This document shows positions 5,088 to 6,296 of a DNA stretch of 6,296 bases, piece by piece; positions within the stretch are counted from its first letter, which is position 1, and every line of letters begins with the position of its first letter. Source of the DNA: Anaerolineae bacterium (GTDB lineage Bacteria > Chloroflexota > Anaerolineae > UBA1429); assembly GCA_007118555.1 (NCBI GenBank), contig SKRJ01000018.1, forward strand, positions 1 to 6,296, read 5' to 3'. Made by a program: the position numbers and the translations under genes. The notes beneath the pieces were generated by a model that did no database searches, was not told where the DNA came from, and was given only the letters and a program-made list of their open reading frames with translations.

Positions 5088-6296
5088 GTGCGACCCAACA
5101 TCCTGTACATCCACTCTCATGATACGGGGCGCTACATACAGCCCTATGGGCATCCCGTGCCGACGTCCCACCTGCAGCGCCTGGCCGAGCAGGGTATTGT
5201 CTTTCGGCAGAACTATTCCATGGCGCCCACCTGCTCCGCCAGCCGGGCCGCCCTGCTGACGGGCATGGCGCCTCACTCGGCGGGCATGATCGGCCTGGCC
5301 CACCGGGGGTTTGCCCTGCACGACATGCGCCAGCACCTGGTGCACACCCTGCACGACGCGGGGTACACGTCGGCGCTGGTCGGCGTGCAGCATGTGTCCG
5401 CCCGCGACGAAAAGATCGGCTATCACCGGGTGGTGCTGCCGCGGTCGCAGCGGAGCGCCGAGGCGGTGGCGCCCGCCGCCGTCGAGTACCTGCGGCAGGC
5501 GCCGGACCAGCCCTTTTTCCTGAGCGTGGGCTTTGCCGAGACCCACCGCGTGTTCCCCGAGCCGGGCCCCGACGACGATCCGCGCTATGTCCGGCCGCCC
5601 GATCCGCTGCCCGACACGCCCGAGACCCGGCGCGACATGGCGGCGTTCCACACGTCGGCCCGCGCCCTGGATGCGGGCATGGGCCGGGTGTTCGACGCGC
5701 TGGACGAGACCGGCCTGGCGGACAATACGCTGGTGATCTGCACCACTGACCATGGCCTGGCCTTTCCTGACATGAAGTGCACCCTGACCCAGCACGGCCT
5801 GGGGACGATGCTGATCATGCGGGGACCGGGCGGCTTTGGCGGGGGGCAGGTGTGCGACGCCCTGGTCTCTCACGTCGATCTCTTTCCCACCCTGTGCGAC
5901 CTGCTCGGCATCGCGCCGCCCGCCTGGCTCCAGGGGCGCTCGCTGCTGCCGCTGGTACGCGGCGAGACGAATGCCGTCAACGACGCCGTGTATGGCGAGG
6001 TGACCTACCACGCCGCCTACGAGCCGCAGCGTGCCGTGCGCACCACCCGCTACAGCTATGTGCGGCGTTACGGCTCGCGCACCCGTCCGGTGCTGCCCAA
6101 CTGCGACGACAGCCCCAGCAAGGACCGCTGGCTGGAGGCCGGTTGGGCCGAGCATCGCTTGCCCCGGGAAGAGCTCTATGATCTGGTGCTCGACCCGCTG
6201 GAGCGGCGCAACCTGGCCGACGATCCGGCGCTGGCGCCTGTCCGAGACGAGATGCGTCAGCGGCTAGAGCGCTGGATGGAGCGCACCGACGATCCC
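5088..6296 (+). CDS. Type I sulfatase, N-sulfoglucosamine sulfohydrolase-like (3' end outside window)
   Basis: The frame is open to the window edge, showing 403 residues without a stop. It is an alkaline-phosphatase-fold sulfatase that would hydrolyse a sulfate ester or sulfamate on a sugar. No signal peptide is seen (start RPNILYIHSHDTG), suggesting a cytoplasmic enzyme. The formylglycine site is Cys49 in TCSASRAALLTG (48-59), a C-x-A-x-R rather than the common C-x-P-x-R. Metal-site residues are Asp12, Asp221 and His222 (CTTDHGLAFPDMK, 218-230); the first aspartate of the usual DD pair is His11. SVGFAETHRVFPEP (146-159), SHVDLFPTLCDLLGI (261-275) and ELYDLVLDPLERRNLA (362-377) are standard sulfatase elements. 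The GTG start is supported by AAGGAG (5076-5081), six bases upstream. It lies 20 bases after the UroD-family stop, so the two are co-transcribed. Activity needs a formylglycine-generating enzyme not present in the window. Confidence 0.9.
   Translation, partial: MRPNILYIHSHDTGRYIQPYGHPVPTSHLQRLAEQGIVFRQNYSMAPTCSASRAALLTGMAPHSAGMIGLAHRGFALHDMRQHLVHTLHDAGYTSALVGVQHVSARDEKIGYHRVVLPRSQRSAEAVAPAAVEYLRQAPDQPFFLSVGFAETHRVFPEPGPDDDPRYVRPPDPLPDTPETRRDMAAFHTSARALDAGMGRVFDALDETGLADNTLVICTTDHGLAFPDMKCTLTQHGLGTMLIMRGPGGFGGGQVCDALVSHVDLFPTLCDLLGIAPPAWLQGRSLLPLVRGETNAVNDAVYGEVTYHAAYEPQRAVRTTRYSYVRRYGSRTRPVLPNCDDSPSKDRWLEAGWAEHRLPREELYDLVLDPLERRNLADDPALAPVRDEMRQRLERWMERTDDP

Overview
The window is GC-rich and nearly all protein-coding on the + strand. 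It carries six complete genes and two cut by the window edges. Start sites mostly have strong purine-rich ribosome binding sites. The gene content (a soluble C-terminal domain of the kind found on large membrane glycosyltransferases, a stand-alone DUF123 GIY-YIG protein, and a UroD-family protein beside SMP-30 and a sulfatase) suggests a bacterium of the Chloroflexota (Anaerolineae/Caldilineae type). This is inference from family recognition only; no marker gene is present to prove it.

Left part (1-1575): the tail of a probable membrane glycosyltransferase-like protein, a flavin reductase-like FMN protein, and a GIY-YIG (DUF123) protein. The last two overlap by four bases, so these genes are probably one transcription unit. 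Middle (1576-2709): a 70-residue DUF1858 redox-disulfide protein. It appears to be an isolated unit with its own promoter, a hairpin in its leader and a strong hairpin terminator. It is followed by an endonuclease III-family DNA glycosylase with an intact catalytic Lys/Asp pair and four iron-sulfur cysteines.

A 396-base non-coding stretch (2710-3105) follows and is the most unusual part of the window. It holds a 21-base exact direct repeat that starts two related but diverged segments, a perfect 8-bp hairpin beside an A-rich tract, and a plausible promoter. It also holds a leader that can fold into a three-way junction built from a 16-base tandem repeat, and a 9-base sequence exactly complementary to the ribosome binding site of the next gene.

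Right part (3106-6296): three closely spaced genes encode an SMP-30/gluconolactonase-family lactonase, a UroD-family (MtaA/HemE-like fold) protein and a type I sulfatase, the last running off the window. They look like one operon driven from the structured leader. The likely theme is breakdown of a sulfated or oxidised sugar: the sulfatase removes sulfate and the lactonase opens a sugar lactone. The role of the UroD-like protein in such a setting is unknown and is the main candidate for undescribed biochemistry here.
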